A DNA stretch of 64,000 nucleotides from Hyphomonas pacifica (GCF_000682675.1 NZ_AWFA01000078.1:42271-106270); one strand, 5' to 3'; positions 25,452 to 36,264 are shown, counted from the first letter of the stretch. The notes: generated by a model not told the origin, from the sequence alone. A program made the numbers and translations.

Positions 25452-27161
25452 TCAGCTGACCTGAGCCAGGCCCGGAACGGGGTTGGTGTCCGTTTCCGTC
25501 TCAAACACGGCGACCGTGTCGAGCGTGTACATCTTGCTGAGAATGTCAGAGACTTTCTTGTACTCGGCCAGCGCCTTGTCGGAGGTCAGCGTGACCAGCG
25601 TATAGCCGTGGCCAAACGGGTCATGCCATTCAACTTCGGTGTTCGCGTCTGCGAACAACTGGCCGAGGTTCGGAACGTCCTTGATATAGGCACCGGTGCC
25701 GGGGGACGTGATGGAGGTGCACCCGAACTCAACACCGCGGCGCTCGCCAGCGGCATCATACAGGGTGTTTGCCCACGCCGTGTGCGTGTCTCCGGCCAGC
25801 GTGACCAGGCTTGCTCCGGCAGAGGCGGCGCCTGCATAGAGCCGCTCACGCGCTGCCGGGAAGCCATCCCAGGCATCCGGATTGAACGGCAGGCCAAGGG
25901 CAGAGAAGGGCACCATTTGCGCGACATAGGGGTTGGTCTGCGCCGCGACCTGCTCCGGCGTCAGAACTTCCTGCATGTTTGGTAGTTTCGTCCGGGCCAT
26001 GACGACCTGATTGGCCAGCACCTGCCAGCGCTTGCCGGCCTTGACGGAGGCCGCCAGTTCTTCGGTCAGCCAGGCTTCCTGCTCGGCGCCCAGCATGGTG
26101 CGTTCCGGATTGTTGATCTTCTGCATAGTTTCCTGAACACGCGCCATGATCGTGGCTTGATCGCTTGCGCCTGCCAGCGCATCTGACCAGCTGATGTCGG
26201 GCGAGCGACCTGTCAGGCGGCTCTCAAGCGCAATAACTGTGGCAACATCCCCGAAATTGAAGCTGCGCCAGACTGCGGACGTAACCTCGCCCGGAACCGG
26301 TTCGCGCAGGGGCAGCCATTCGAAATAGGCTTGCATGGCGGCCTGTTTACGGTCGCTCCAGTCCCCCTCGCCATTTTCCGGATTATGGTTCTGGGCACCT
26401 GTACGGTAGGAATTGTTGGCGCTCTCATGGTCATCCCATGTGCAGATCCAGGGGGCTGCAGCATGCGCGGCCTGAAGGGCCGGATCGGTCTTGTACTGGG
26501 CGTGGCGTGTGCGATAATCAGACAGCGTCACCATTTCCGTGATCGGATCATGCGTGCGGCCAAGTGCCATGGCTTCGGGGCTGGCATAACCGTCAATGCC
26601 GTACTCGTACAGATAGTCGCCAAGGTGGACCACGGCGTCCAGATCGGCTTCCTGCGAGATCGCGTCATAAGCGTTGAAATATCCAAATTGCCAGTTGGAG
26701 CAGGAGACAACGGCCATGCGCACCGGTGTGTCACCTGACAGGGCGGTTGTCTTGAGACGCCCTTCAGGAGAGGTCACCTCGCCATTCGATGCCAGTACAG
26801 TGAATTTGTAGGTATAGGTTTTTCCAGGCTGCAGGCCCTTGGCATCGGCCTTCACTGTATAGTCGCGGGCCTCGGATGTGGTGACGACACCGCTGCTGAC
26901 CGGAGTGGCCGGGTTGGCGGGGTCGAAGACATCATATCTTACCTGGATAGGGCCGGTACCGCTCTTCGGGGTTACGCGGGTCCAGACGATGACGCGGTCT
27001 GCCAGCGGGTCGCCTGACGCAACGCCGTGCAGGAAGTCGATCTCTCCCTCATAAGCCTCCGTCTTGACCGGCGCGCTTACAGGTGTCGTGGCGCAGGCGG
27101 CGAGGCTGAGGGTTCCGGTGGCTGCGGCGCCCAGCAGGCCGCGGCGGGTAATCTTGGTCAT
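25452..27161 (-). CDS. phoD: PhoD-type alkaline phosphatase, Tat lipoprotein
   Basis: 569 aa. The N-terminus has a twin-arginine signal (KITRRGLLGAAATG) followed by lipobox LAAC, so it is probably exported folded and lipid-anchored. A PhoD_N beta domain (FLHGVASGDP, RVIVWTRVTP) precedes the phosphoesterase core, with HLGDYLYEYG, TWDDHESANN and LAGDTHTAWAN supplying metal ligands. Known PhoD enzymes use Ca and Fe and hydrolyse phosphomono- and diesters for phosphate scavenging. No Pho box was identified. Convergent with the SDR gene, 3 bp apart. Confidence 0.93.
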   Translation of the reverse strand: MTKITRRGLLGAAATGTLSLAACATTPVSAPVKTEAYEGEIDFLHGVASGDPLADRVIVWTRVTPKSGTGPIQVRYDVFDPANPATPVSSGVVTTSEARDYTVKADAKGLQPGKTYTYKFTVLASNGEVTSPEGRLKTTALSGDTPVRMAVVSCSNWQFGYFNAYDAISQEADLDAVVHLGDYLYEYGIDGYASPEAMALGRTHDPITEMVTLSDYRTRHAQYKTDPALQAAHAAAPWICTWDDHESANNSYRTGAQNHNPENGEGDWSDRKQAAMQAYFEWLPLREPVPGEVTSAVWRSFNFGDVATVIALESRLTGRSPDISWSDALAGASDQATIMARVQETMQKINNPERTMLGAEQEAWLTEELAASVKAGKRWQVLANQVVMARTKLPNMQEVLTPEQVAAQTNPYVAQMVPFSALGLPFNPDAWDGFPAARERLYAGAASAGASLVTLAGDTHTAWANTLYDAAGERRGVEFGCTSITSPGTGAYIKDVPNLGQLFADANTEVEWHDPFGHGYTLVTLTSDKALAEYKKVSDILSKMYTLDTVAVFETETDTNPVPGLAQVS

Positions 27162-27248
27162 GTCTGTCTCCCGTGTTCCGGATCTCCCTAGTCCGGTCTG
27201 TTGACAATAGCATGACGATCACCACGCTATTCGTCTATAAGTCGCGCA

Positions 27249-28268
27249 ATGGAACATCTTGAAATCACTGCAACCTCAGCTGATGAGGGCAAAAGGCTGG
27301 ACAGCTTTCTTGCCAGTCGGGCGGACTCGCTCTCGCGGTCGCGTCTGAAGGCGCTGATCCTTGAAGGCGCCGTCAGCATGAACGGCACCCCCGAAACCGA
27401 TCCACGAAAGCCGGCTGTGGACGGCGCCGTCTACAGGATTACCCTGCCAGACCCGGTGCCTGCGACGCCTGAAGCGGAAGACATTCCGCTCGATATCCTG
27501 TTTGAGGATGCGCACCTGATTGTACTGAACAAGCCGTCCGGCATGGCGGTACATCCCGCACCCGGCAGCTGGGACGGGACGCTCGTCAATGCGCTGCTGC
27601 ATCATTGCCAGGGCGAATTGTCCGGCATTGGCGGTGTGGAGCGGCCCGGCATCGTGCACAGGATCGACAAGCTGACGACCGGCGTGCTTGTGGTCGCAAA
27701 GACCGAGTCGGCGCATCTCGGCCTGTCAGAGCTTTTTCAGACTCACGATATTGAGCGCAAATATCTGGCGGTTACGCGCGGCGCTCCGCGTCCGCTATCG
27801 GGTACAGTGGATGAGCCAATTGCCCGCTCGACCGGGGATCGCAAGAAAATGGCGGTCGTGCGCAATCCCGAAAGCGGAGTAGGGCGGCATGCAATTACGC
27901 ATTACAGGGCCATTGAAATGTTCGGCCTTCGCGATAAGGGAACGGGCCTTCCCGCTGCCGCGCTGGTGGAATGCCAACTGGAAACAGGCCGTACGCACCA
28001 GATCCGCGTGCATTTGAGCCATATTGGCGTGCCGCTCATCGGTGATCCGGTTTATGGCCGTCAGAAGGGCATCAGCTCATACGGCCAGGGCGAAGCGCAT
28101 ATTGAAGGCACAAAAGCCGCGCGCGCCTTTCCGCGCCAGGCGCTGCATGCCGCTGTGCTGGGTTTTGTGCACCCGATAACGAAAGAGACGCTCCGTTTTG
28201 AAGCGCCTCTTCCGGAAGACATGTCGGACTTGATCGCGGCGTTGAGAAAATTGCCGACAGACGACTGA
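27249..28268 (+). CDS. RluA/RluD-family 23S rRNA pseudouridine synthase
   Basis: 339 aa. An N-terminal S4 RNA-binding domain (residues 12-65, GKRLDSFLASR) is followed by the RluA catalytic domain with Asp140 in HRIDKLTTGV, LEDxxLIVLNKPSGMAVHP and a C-terminal LETGRTHQIRVHL. The S4 domain and size favour RluD or RluC; exact target uridines cannot be assigned. No Shine-Dalgarno sequence is visible, and a CTATAA at 27235-27240 lies 8 nt before the ATG, so a leaderless mRNA is possible. Confidence 0.92.
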   Translation: MEHLEITATSADEGKRLDSFLASRADSLSRSRLKALILEGAVSMNGTPETDPRKPAVDGAVYRITLPDPVPATPEAEDIPLDILFEDAHLIVLNKPSGMAVHPAPGSWDGTLVNALLHHCQGELSGIGGVERPGIVHRIDKLTTGVLVVAKTESAHLGLSELFQTHDIERKYLAVTRGAPRPLSGTVDEPIARSTGDRKKMAVVRNPESGVGRHAITHYRAIEMFGLRDKGTGLPAAALVECQLETGRTHQIRVHLSHIGVPLIGDPVYGRQKGISSYGQGEAHIEGTKAARAFPRQALHAAVLGFVHPITKETLRFEAPLPEDMSDLIAALRKLPTDD

Positions 28269-28275
28269 GATTGCC

Positions 28276-29148
28276 CTAGTTCCCGCCCGACTCGACCAGC
28301 GGTTCAAACTGCAATTTGGTTGCCGTCAGGGTTACATCGCCAATTTTGTCGGTTTCCGCCGCGATCTTGATCGGCACGGAGGCGCCATTTGGCAGTGGGG
28401 CCAGCCACATGCGCAGCGGACCGTTGAGCGCGGACAGATTGTCATTGTCCTTCATCTCGTCTTTGTCGTAGCCCGCAATGCGTTCCATCGTGACATGGCA
28501 TTCCACGGCCTGACCAGACCAGACCTTGGTGTTCACCCGCTTGGTACCGGCATTCTTCAAATGCAGATAGGTCAGCTGGCGTCCGTCAAAGATGCGGATC
28601 GGTCCGCCGCAGGGGTCAGCACCTGGTGCACGTGGCTCCAACGCGAAGGTGATGAGCGCCGTGATGGGGTCATTCGCCTTTACGGCCTGTTCCGGTGTGG
28701 CCGGCGGATCACCCAGATCTCCGAACTTCGGATTGGCGGTCATCTCAAAATTATCCGCTGTCATGATCATGTCTACGCGGCGGTTCTTTTTGCCGTCACG
28801 GTTCTGCGAGACGTAATTATACGTCTTCAGCCCGTTTTCGCGTGTATAGCCAGAGGCCTGAAGGTGCATGTCATAATTGATGAACCAGTCGGCGATACCG
28901 GTCACTTTCACGCGCGATTTGATATTGTAGATGTCCGGGCGCATCTCGACCTCAAAAGAGGCGCGGCCTGTTGCGGGAATGAACAGCACATAGGCCTTGG
29001 CTTGTAATTCATAGATCATTCGCGTCGGCTCGCCCGATTTGATATTTGCCAACAGCGTGGGTGCCGTGCTCGCTGGCGCAGTATCGGCCACAGACAGGCC
29101 GGCTGCGGTCATGGCCGCGGCAGTTGCCAGTAGAAATGCACGTTTCAT
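28276..29148 (-). CDS. DUF3108 periplasmic protein
   Basis: 290 aa from ATG 29148. A signal peptide (MKRAFLLATAAAMTAAGLSV) is followed by a DUF3108 beta-barrel-like domain (YELQAKAYVLFIPATGRASF, YNIKSRVKVTGIADWF, and the C-terminal WLAPLPNGASVPIKI). Function unknown. DUF3108 genes are often found beside rpmB and cobST in alphaproteobacteria, as here. The start is chosen at the signal peptide; the frame is open further upstream but without a plausible start. Confidence 0.87.
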   Translation of the reverse strand: MKRAFLLATAAAMTAAGLSVADTAPASTAPTLLANIKSGEPTRMIYELQAKAYVLFIPATGRASFEVEMRPDIYNIKSRVKVTGIADWFINYDMHLQASGYTRENGLKTYNYVSQNRDGKKNRRVDMIMTADNFEMTANPKFGDLGDPPATPEQAVKANDPITALITFALEPRAPGADPCGGPIRIFDGRQLTYLHLKNAGTKRVNTKVWSGQAVECHVTMERIAGYDKDEMKDNDNLSALNGPLRMWLAPLPNGASVPIKIAAETDKIGDVTLTATKLQFEPLVESGGN

Positions 29149-29326
29149 CAGGACAAAATCCTTTCCGGAGCGGTTCGTTTGGCACTCCTTATAACCTGTC
29201 ATCACCAACCCAATCTGAACAGTCCTGCCCCGATCATGCCTCATTCCGGAGTGGTTTGCATTCAAGAAGTATGACAACGAATGACTCCCGCAAGCGTAAA
29301 ACTGCCGAAATGCCTGATGCTCGCAG

Positions 29327-29356
29327 TTGACATGAGGGGTATCTGCCCTGTAACGA
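29327..29356 (+). promoter_or_regulatory. Candidate rpmB promoter
   Basis: A consensus -35 TTGACA (29327-29332) is followed at 18 bp by TAACGA (29351-29356). The -35 is strong and the -10 weak. It lies 40 nt upstream of the rpmB ATG in the longest intergenic gap of the window. Confidence 0.35.
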
Positions 29357-29395
29357 CGCGCCTTCGAGATTATTGACACCTATCGGAGCGAGGCC

Positions 29396-29680
29396 ATGTC
29401 CCGCGAATGTGAACTTACCGGCACCAAGCCGATGGTTGGCCACAATGTGAGCCACTCCCAGATCAAGACCAAGCGTCTTTTCCGCCCGAACCTCGTTCAG
29501 GTTACGCTTCACTCTGAAGCGCTTGAGCAGGACTTCCGTCTGCGCATCGCCGCCAAGGCTCTGCGCACGGTAGACAAGCTGGGCGGCCTTGATGCGTTCC
29601 TCGCCAAGGCGAAGGATGACAGCCTTTCCACGAAAGCGCTGAAAATCAAGCGTGACATTGCGAAGAAAGCTGCCGCTTAA
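29396..29680 (+). CDS. rpmB: 50S ribosomal protein L28
   Basis: 94 aa, basic. The typical bL28 start [20 protein letters not shown] is followed by [11 protein letters not shown] and a long alphaproteobacterial C-terminal helix rich in Lys/Ala. No CxxC zinc pairs are present beyond the single early Cys. It is a monocistronic gene with its own candidate promoter and terminator. Confidence 0.98.
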   Translation: MSRECELTGTKPMVGHNVSHSQIKTKRLFRPNLVQVTLHSEALEQDFRLRIAAKALRTVDKLGGLDAFLAKAKDDSLSTKALKIKRDIAKKAAA

Positions 29681-29708
29681 GCGTCTGCCTTTGGGTACAA
29701 GAATACAG

Positions 29709-29738
29709 GCGCGCGAGGCTGGGCTTCGCGCGCTTTTC
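29709..29738 (+). terminator. Intrinsic terminator of rpmB
   Basis: An 8-bp GC stem, gcgcgcga (29709-29716) and tcgcgcgc (29726-29733), is followed by TTTT (29734-29737). Confidence 0.85.
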
Positions 29739-29806
29739 TGTGTCTTGCGGTTGGACGCGCTAGCAACCGCATGGCAAAAGACTCCCCTTGGAATCAGGGG
29801 GACATC

Positions 29807-31474
29807 ATGCGCACATTCTTGACCATTGCAGCCTTGGGCTTGCTGGCGGCCTGTCATGATCCAGCAACCCAGAAGACTCCCGCACAGGGCAAGGTCACCG
29901 TTTTCACGGGCGGCACAATTTACACCGGTCTGGCGGATCAGCCCAAGGTAAACGCCGTGATTGTTGGCGAAGATGGCCGCATTATCGCAACTGCACCGCC
30001 CACTTCCGAAGACTGGAGTGAAGATGAGGTCACAATGGTGGACCTCGACGGTGGGGTCATGTTTCCCGGCTTTACGGATGCCCATGCGCACCTTCTGGGC
30101 ATTGGCCAGCGGGAAATCATGCTGAGTCTAGAGGGCACGCCCTCGCTTGAGAGCCTGGTATCACGTGTCAGCGACGAAGTCGCAGGCAAGGTCCCAGGCG
30201 AGATCATCTTTGGCCGAGGCTGGATTGAGACGGACTGGCCGGAGGACCGCATGCCCTCGGCTGCCGATCTTGATCCCGTCAGCCCGGCCAATCCGGTGAT
30301 CCTGATGCGCGCCGATGGTCATGCCCTCGTTGCCAATACTGCGGCCCTGAAAGCGGCGGACGTCTACGACATTGCAGGCGACAGTGATGGCGGCCGGGTC
30401 GAGCGCGGCAAAGGCACCGGCAAAGCGACCGGCATGGTGATAGACGAAGCCATGTATCCGGTCTTGCAGCTGGTCGCTGAACCCAGCGATACGGATATAC
30501 GCAAGGCTTACGAGATCGGTGCGAAAACCTATGTCGCGCGCGGCTGGACCGGCACGCACAATATGAGCGTGGATCGCAATCATGCTGCCTTGCTGAAGGC
30601 TCTGGATGATGAGGGCCTGATGCCGCTGCGGCTCTATAATGCCTATGATGAGAATGGCTTCTACCTTGCCAAGAAGCACCAATATGAGACGGATACGATC
30701 CAGAACCGAGCTGTGAAGATTTACATCGACGGCGCGCTCGGCAGCCGTGGGGCTTTGCTGATCCAGCCCTATTCGGACCGACCAGACACAAATGGGCTGG
30801 AAATCCTCGATGAAAATGTACTCCACAATCTGATGATGGATGCGAAGGAGGATGAGATCCAATTGGCCATTCATGCCATCGGAGACCTCGCCAATCGGCG
30901 TATTCTCGATACATATGAAGAGTTGGGCTATGGCCCGGAACTGCGCTGGCGTATTGAGCACGCGCAGATCCTGGCCCCGGAAGACATTGCCCGTGTCGGG
31001 CAGTTGGGCCTGATCGCGTCCATGCAGCCCAGCCATGCCATCGGAGACCTGAAGTTCGCGCCTGCGCGTCTTGGCATGGACCGCTTGGGCGGCGCGTATG
31101 CCTGGAAAAGTATGCTGGGTAGCGGTGCCGTCGTTGCCGGTGGCTCAGATGCGCCGGTTGAGGTGGGCTCGCCGCTGATAGAGTTCTATGCCGCTGTTGC
31201 CCGCAAGGGGCTCAATGGCGAAACAGGGGAGGGTTGGCACCCTGAACAGGCCCTGGCGCGTGAGCAGGCGCTCGCCCTATTCACCTCCTCTGCAGCCTAT
31301 GCTGCGTTTCAGGAGGATGATCTCGGCACGATTGAACCTGGAAAATTGGCGGATTTCACGGTTTTTGACCGTGATTTGATGACCATTCCTGAAGACGAAA
31401 TTCTTGAGGCGAAGGCTGTGATGACAATTGTCGGGGGGAATGTTGTCTGGCGACAGTCGGCTGCCTCTGAATAA
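29807..31474 (+). CDS. YtcJ-like amidohydrolase, predicted lipoprotein
   Basis: 555 aa from ATG 29807, which follows a G-rich Shine-Dalgarno-like run. The earlier ATG at 29771 would bury the signal peptide. Signal MRTFLTIAALGLLAAC with lipobox LAAC predicts lipidation. The amidohydrolase_3 core has FPGFTDAHAHLLGIG, FGRGWIETDWPE, LAIHAIGDLANRR, RIEHAQI and GGSDAPVEVGSPL, all YtcJ-type metal or catalytic segments. It hydrolyses an unknown amide, probably at the outer membrane or in the periplasm. Confidence 0.9.
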   Translation: MRTFLTIAALGLLAACHDPATQKTPAQGKVTVFTGGTIYTGLADQPKVNAVIVGEDGRIIATAPPTSEDWSEDEVTMVDLDGGVMFPGFTDAHAHLLGIGQREIMLSLEGTPSLESLVSRVSDEVAGKVPGEIIFGRGWIETDWPEDRMPSAADLDPVSPANPVILMRADGHALVANTAALKAADVYDIAGDSDGGRVERGKGTGKATGMVIDEAMYPVLQLVAEPSDTDIRKAYEIGAKTYVARGWTGTHNMSVDRNHAALLKALDDEGLMPLRLYNAYDENGFYLAKKHQYETDTIQNRAVKIYIDGALGSRGALLIQPYSDRPDTNGLEILDENVLHNLMMDAKEDEIQLAIHAIGDLANRRILDTYEELGYGPELRWRIEHAQILAPEDIARVGQLGLIASMQPSHAIGDLKFAPARLGMDRLGGAYAWKSMLGSGAVVAGGSDAPVEVGSPLIEFYAAVARKGLNGETGEGWHPEQALAREQALALFTSSAAYAAFQEDDLGTIEPGKLADFTVFDRDLMTIPEDEILEAKAVMTIVGGNVVWRQSAASE

Positions 31475-31599
31475 TTGCCTGTAGCGGTTGGCTTCTGTTG
31501 CCGAAACAGCTTCTTACGCTACGTCGCACTAGGCGTGAGCCTTTACCGTGCTAAAACCCATTCTGAACGAAACAACCTCCCGAAGCCCGAGATACAATC

Positions 31600-32583
31600 A
31601 TGACCGTAATGAGCGATACCGATGTGCTGGATGGCATGGAGCCGACAGTCGAGATCAATGTCCGCGAGGTTTTTGGCCTCGACACGGACATGGTCGTCCG
31701 CGGCTTCGAGACACGAACCGAATATGTACCCGAGATTGACGAGGCCTATCGCTTCGATCCGCAGACCACGATGGCGATTCTTGCGGGGTTTCAGCACAAT
31801 CGCCGCGTCATGGTGCAAGGCTATCACGGCACAGGTAAATCCACCCACATTGAACAAGTGGCCGCCCGCCTGAACTGGCCGATGATCCGGGTTAACCTCG
31901 ACTCCCATGTCAGCCGGATCGACATGGTCGGCAAGGATGCGATTGTCCTGAAGGATGGCAAGCAGATCACCGAATTCCGCGAAGGTATTCTACCATGGGC
32001 CCTGCAGCGGCCGGTAGCGATCACTTTTGACGAATATGATGCCGGCCGCCCGGATGTAATGTTCGTGATCCAGCGTGTGCTGGAAGCCAGCGGCAAGCTT
32101 ACCCTGTTGGACCAGAACCGCGTTATCGCGCCGAACCCGTATTTCCGCTTGTTTGCCACCACCAACACGGTGGGGCTTGGCGACACGACCGGTCTGTACC
32201 ATGGCACACAGCAGCTAAACCAGGGCCAGATGGACCGCTGGAGCATTGTGACAACGCTGAACTATCTGGAGCATGACGCCGAAGTCGCCATTGTTAAGAC
32301 TAAGGCCACGGGCGTCGATGACGACACCCTGTCCAAGATGGTGACGCTGGCCGATTTGACCCGGAATGCCTTTATGGCGGGCGACCTCTCCACCGTGATG
32401 AGCCCGCGGACTGTGATCACATGGGCGGAAAACTATGCTATCTTCGGCGATCTGGGCCATGCCTTCCGCATGACCTTCCTGAACAAGTGTGACGAGCTTG
32501 AGCGTCCGCTTGTGGCAGAGATGTATCAGCGTTGCTTTGCGGAAGAGCTGCCCGAAAGCGCCCTTATGGTAAGGGTCGCCTGA
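31600..32583 (+). CDS. cobS: Aerobic cobaltochelatase subunit CobS
   Basis: A 327-aa AAA+ ATPase. Walker A is GYHGTGKST (74-82), Walker [14 protein letters not shown], with sensor region [11 protein letters not shown]. With CobT and CobN it inserts cobalt into hydrogenobyrinate diamide in the aerobic B12 pathway. The N-terminal [19 protein letters not shown] is characteristic of CobS. First gene of cobS-DLH-cobT. cobN and the rest of the pathway are not in this window. Confidence 0.96.
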   Translation: MTVMSDTDVLDGMEPTVEINVREVFGLDTDMVVRGFETRTEYVPEIDEAYRFDPQTTMAILAGFQHNRRVMVQGYHGTGKSTHIEQVAARLNWPMIRVNLDSHVSRIDMVGKDAIVLKDGKQITEFREGILPWALQRPVAITFDEYDAGRPDVMFVIQRVLEASGKLTLLDQNRVIAPNPYFRLFATTNTVGLGDTTGLYHGTQQLNQGQMDRWSIVTTLNYLEHDAEVAIVKTKATGVDDDTLSKMVTLADLTRNAFMAGDLSTVMSPRTVITWAENYAIFGDLGHAFRMTFLNKCDELERPLVAEMYQRCFAEELPESALMVRVA

Positions 32584-32603
32584 TCTGACGAAAAGGCCTG
32601 ATC

Positions 32604-33269
32604 ATGGACAAGGAACAGATAGAAGGCTCTGACGGCTTCGTTTTCGATGCGGTGCGCGTTCCTGCAGAAGGCGCACGCAAGGGCGGGCTGGTTATGATCC
32701 AGGAGATCTTCGGCCTGAACTCTTTCATGCTTGCCGCCGCCCGCCGGTTTGCCGCCGAAGGCTTTGAAGTGCTGTTGCCATCCATGTTCGACCGTCAGGA
32801 AACGGGCTTTGTCCGCGAAGGTCATGATCAGGCGGCGCTTGTCGCCGGATCGGGGCATGCTCGTGCCAATGGTCTTGAGAATGCAATGACCGATATTGCC
32901 GCCTGCATTGATATGCTCGAAGGGCCCGTTTTCATCACCGGTTTCTGCTATGGTGGCTCGATGTCGTATCACGCAGCTTGCCAGCTGGACGGCCTGTCTG
33001 CCGCATCCTGCTACTATGGCAGTCTGTTGCCGCAGGCGAAGGATAATGAGCCGAAATGTCCGACCATTGCGCATTTCGGCAAGCATGACCCCCACATCCC
33101 CCTGGAGGGGGTTGAGGCCTTCAAGCAGGCCCGCCATGATGTGTTGACCTATATTTATGACGCTGGCCATGGATTCGCCCGTCAGGGCTCTGATGACTAT
33201 GATGCCAAGGCCGATGAACTGGCTTTTGAGCGTACACTGAAACTTTTTGACGAGGCCCTGATCCGCTGA
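32604..33269 (+). CDS. Dienelactone hydrolase family protein between cobS and cobT
   Basis: 221 aa, alpha/beta-hydrolase of the dienelactone hydrolase type. The Cys nucleophile is Cys115 in GFCYGGS, with Asp162 (GKHDPHIP) and His189 (YDAGHGF) completing the triad. The N-terminal half carries GLVMIQEIFGLN, the usual DLH start. It lies 20 bp after cobS and its stop abuts the cobT ATG (TGAATG), so it is translated with the chelatase subunits. No known B12 role; the substrate is unknown. Confidence 0.92.
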   Translation: MDKEQIEGSDGFVFDAVRVPAEGARKGGLVMIQEIFGLNSFMLAAARRFAAEGFEVLLPSMFDRQETGFVREGHDQAALVAGSGHARANGLENAMTDIAACIDMLEGPVFITGFCYGGSMSYHAACQLDGLSAASCYYGSLLPQAKDNEPKCPTIAHFGKHDPHIPLEGVEAFKQARHDVLTYIYDAGHGFARQGSDDYDAKADELAFERTLKLFDEALIR

Positions 33270-35270
33270 ATGGCGAAGGACGCATCCCCGCAGGAATTGT
33301 TCAAGCAGGCGCTTGCCACCACGACCAAGGCGATGAGTGCCGACCGGGACGTGGAAGTTGGCTTTGGCAATGATGCCGGAGACAGTGGCGAGGCGATTGT
33401 CCTGCGCCCGCCGCCGCAACAGATCGAGCCGGAAGTGGCCGCGCGGATTCGGGGGGAGGCGGATGCAATTGCCCTGCGCCGCGCCCATCATAATCCTGAT
33501 GCGCACCGGGTTCACCGCCCGCAGGGGGATTTGCCAAGGAAGGTCTATGATGCGGCCGAGCAGGCGCGGATCGAAAGCCTTGGCATCAATGCCATGCGGG
33601 GCACTGCAAACAATCTGGATGCTGTCCTGAACTATCGTTGCCAGTCTGGTGAATTTGCGATGGGTTCGGAGAATGCCGAGGCCGTGCTGGCTCCGGCTCT
33701 GGAATTCCTTCTGCGCGAGAAGTTGACCGGGCGAGCGCTGCCAGACAGCGCCAAGCGCGTGGCGGACATCTGGCGCGACAGGGTAGAGGCCGATACGGGC
33801 GGCGCGCTGGAAAAGCTGATCGCGCAGCTTCGCGACCAACAAGGCTTCGCCCAAACTGTTCGCGAAATGATCCGGGATCTGACCGCGGGTGAAGTGGACG
33901 GTGAAGACGCCGAAACAGAAGACCAGGACGAAGCTGACCAGGAAGACGAAAGCGAACAGAATTCCGAAGGCGACCAGGACATGGAGCCAGAGGAGCAGAT
34001 GGGTGCATCAACTGAGCAGTTGGATGCGGGTGATACGGAAGAAATGGATGGCGAAGAGGCCAATGTCAGCGTCGATATGGATGTTGATGCCGAGGCCGAT
34101 GACACGCCGGATGATGAAGAGGGCACCAAGCCGCTTCGTCCGAACTTCCGGGATGGTGATGATCGTGACCGTTTCAACTATTCCGTGTTCACACGGGAGC
34201 ATGACGAAGTCGCCAATGCGCCGGATTTGTGTGATCCCGAAGAGCTGACCCGCCTGCGCGCCTATCTGGATCATCAGTTGCAAGGGCTGCAGGGTGCAGT
34301 TTCCAAACTGGCCAACAAACTGCAACGTCGTCTGATGGCGCAGCAGAATCGGTCCTGGAGCTTTGATCTGGAAGAGGGGGTGCTGGATACAGCCCGTCTG
34401 ACGCGCGTAATCACGGACCCAACGGCCCCGCTGTCCTTCAAGCAGGAAGATGATTCAGAGTTCCGCGATACGGTGGTTACGCTGTTGCTGGACAATTCCG
34501 GCTCCATGCGCGGGCGCCCGATCATGGTGGCTGCTTTGTGTGCGGACATTCTGGCGCGCACGCTGGAGCGGTGCGGCGTCAAGACAGAAATCTTGGGATT
34601 TACGACCAAGGCCTGGAAAGGCGGTATGGCTCGTGAAGACTGGGTGGGCGCGAACAAGCCTCCGCAACCGGGACGCCTGAATGACATACGGCATATTGTC
34701 TACAAGCAGGCGGATGCGCCGTGGCGCCGGGCGCGGAAGAATCTCGGCCTGATGATGCGAGAAGGTCTGCTCAAGGAGAATATCGACGGAGAGGCTCTGC
34801 TCTGGGCGCATGACCGCATGCTCGGCCGGCCGGAGCAGCGCAAAATCCTGATGGTGATCTCCGATGGCGCGCCTGTGGATGATTCCACGTTGAATGTGAA
34901 TGTCGGCAATTATCTTGAGCGCCACCTTCGGCAGGTGATCGAAGAAATCGAAACCAGAAGCCCGATTGAGCTGATCGCCATTGGTATCGGCCATGATGTG
35001 ACTCGCTATTACAAGCGCGCCGTGACCATTGTGGACGCGGAACAACTTGGCGGCGCGATGACGGAACAGCTGGCCAGCCTGTTTGACGAGAACGGGCCGG
35101 AACCAAAGGCCATGTCCATTCCTCCGCTAACGGATAAGACGGTGCGTGGTGGCAGCGCAGTCTCCGGTACAACCAGTGGCGCGCCTTCCTATGGCCGGGG
35201 CAAGAAGGTCGACATCGGCCGCGCCGTAAAGACAACCAGCCTGCAGGAAGTCAAAGGCGCCAAGACGTAA
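33270..35270 (+). CDS. cobT: Aerobic cobaltochelatase subunit CobT
   Basis: 666 aa. An N-terminal domain (residues 1-200) is followed by a long acidic linker (about 205-290, rich in Asp/Glu) and a C-terminal von Willebrand A domain with MIDAS motif DNSGS (408-412) after TVVTLLL. This matches CobT, which forms a two-tier ring with CobS and couples ATP hydrolysis to cobalt insertion by CobN. Last gene of the cobS-DLH-cobT unit. Confidence 0.96.
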   Translation: MAKDASPQELFKQALATTTKAMSADRDVEVGFGNDAGDSGEAIVLRPPPQQIEPEVAARIRGEADAIALRRAHHNPDAHRVHRPQGDLPRKVYDAAEQARIESLGINAMRGTANNLDAVLNYRCQSGEFAMGSENAEAVLAPALEFLLREKLTGRALPDSAKRVADIWRDRVEADTGGALEKLIAQLRDQQGFAQTVREMIRDLTAGEVDGEDAETEDQDEADQEDESEQNSEGDQDMEPEEQMGASTEQLDAGDTEEMDGEEANVSVDMDVDAEADDTPDDEEGTKPLRPNFRDGDDRDRFNYSVFTREHDEVANAPDLCDPEELTRLRAYLDHQLQGLQGAVSKLANKLQRRLMAQQNRSWSFDLEEGVLDTARLTRVITDPTAPLSFKQEDDSEFRDTVVTLLLDNSGSMRGRPIMVAALCADILARTLERCGVKTEILGFTTKAWKGGMAREDWVGANKPPQPGRLNDIRHIVYKQADAPWRRARKNLGLMMREGLLKENIDGEALLWAHDRMLGRPEQRKILMVISDGAPVDDSTLNVNVGNYLERHLRQVIEEIETRSPIELIAIGIGHDVTRYYKRAVTIVDAEQLGGAMTEQLASLFDENGPEPKAMSIPPLTDKTVRGGSAVSGTTSGAPSYGRGKKVDIGRAVKTTSLQEVKGAKT

Positions 35271-35282
35271 GGCCTTAGCCAA

Positions 35283-36182
35283 TCAGGCTGGTGGAAACGC
35301 GCCAGCCTTGCTGAGCGATGAGGCGACCGGGTGGCCGAGCGCCTTTTCCAGCCAGTGAGCTGTCTCGATCAGCTTGCCTAAATCGAGGCCCGTCTCAAAG
35401 CCTGCGCGCTCCAGCATGTAGACGACATCCTCGGTCGCCACATTTCCGGTTGCGGCCGGGGCGAAGGGACAGCCGCCGATCCCGCCACAGCTCGCATCAA
35501 TGACATCCACACCGGCCTCTACCGCGGCGGCGACATTGGCAAGGCCCGCGCCGCGCGTGTCATGGAAATGCATGCGCAGGAACACATCCGGCGCTTCCAT
35601 GCGGACGCGGTCAATGCGCGCGCGGACGTCCCAAGGGGTTGCCACGCCGATCGTGTCGCCGAGGGCCAGTTCACCGACACCTGCGCGCTGGGCCTGAGCG
35701 GCCAGATTTCCCACGACTTTGATGTCGACATCCCCCTCATAGGGGTCGCCAAACGCCACAGAAATTGTCGCCGAAAGGGGAATGCCGGCCTCCAGCACTA
35801 GAGGTGCACACTGAGCCAGCATGTCGGCGCTTTCCTGGGGACTCATCCCCTGATTCTTGCGGCCAAAGGTTTCGCCAGCCACCAGCACGAAATTGATTTC
35901 GTCCGCTTTTGCATCAATGGCGCGGCGCACACCCTTCTCGTTCAGGGCAAGAGCGATGTGCCGGGTCGGGCGCGAGCGGTCGACCCCTGCGAACACGGCG
36001 GCGGAATCGGCCATTTTCGGCACAGCCTTGGGACTGACAAAACTGCCGGACTCCATCCGCCTAACCCCAGCCTCTTCCAGACGAGAGATAAACTCAAGCT
36101 TCGTTTCGGTCGTGAGATTGGCGGGGTCATTCTGCAGCCCGTCGCGGGGCCCAACTTCTACAATGTCTATACGTCTGCTCAT
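35283..36182 (-). CDS. mvaB: Hydroxymethylglutaryl-CoA lyase
   Basis: 299 aa, HMGL/DRE-TIM family. The N-terminal [13 protein letters not shown] includes the metal-binding Asp; [15 protein letters not shown] follows. [13 protein letters not shown] gives the metal histidines, and [19 protein letters not shown] carries the conserved catalytic Cys loop of HMG-CoA lyases. It cleaves HMG-CoA to acetyl-CoA and acetoacetate in leucine catabolism. Convergent to cobT, divergent from hisI. No other leucine-degradation gene is adjacent. Confidence 0.93.
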   Translation of the reverse strand: MSRRIDIVEVGPRDGLQNDPANLTTETKLEFISRLEEAGVRRMESGSFVSPKAVPKMADSAAVFAGVDRSRPTRHIALALNEKGVRRAIDAKADEINFVLVAGETFGRKNQGMSPQESADMLAQCAPLVLEAGIPLSATISVAFGDPYEGDVDIKVVGNLAAQAQRAGVGELALGDTIGVATPWDVRARIDRVRMEAPDVFLRMHFHDTRGAGLANVAAAVEAGVDVIDASCGGIGGCPFAPAATGNVATEDVVYMLERAGFETGLDLGKLIETAHWLEKALGHPVASSLSKAGAFPPA

Positions 36183-36264
36183 GCAGCATCATGTGGCCCA
36201 GCTTTGTGCTTCCTGCAAGCATGTCTGCTTGACTCTTTTGCCACGGTGCCACACCGGAACAGGC

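Noticed and set aside
29771..29806. Upstream ATG of the YtcJ-like amidohydrolase
   Set aside because: It would add 12 polar residues before a clear lipoprotein signal peptide and has no Shine-Dalgarno sequence.
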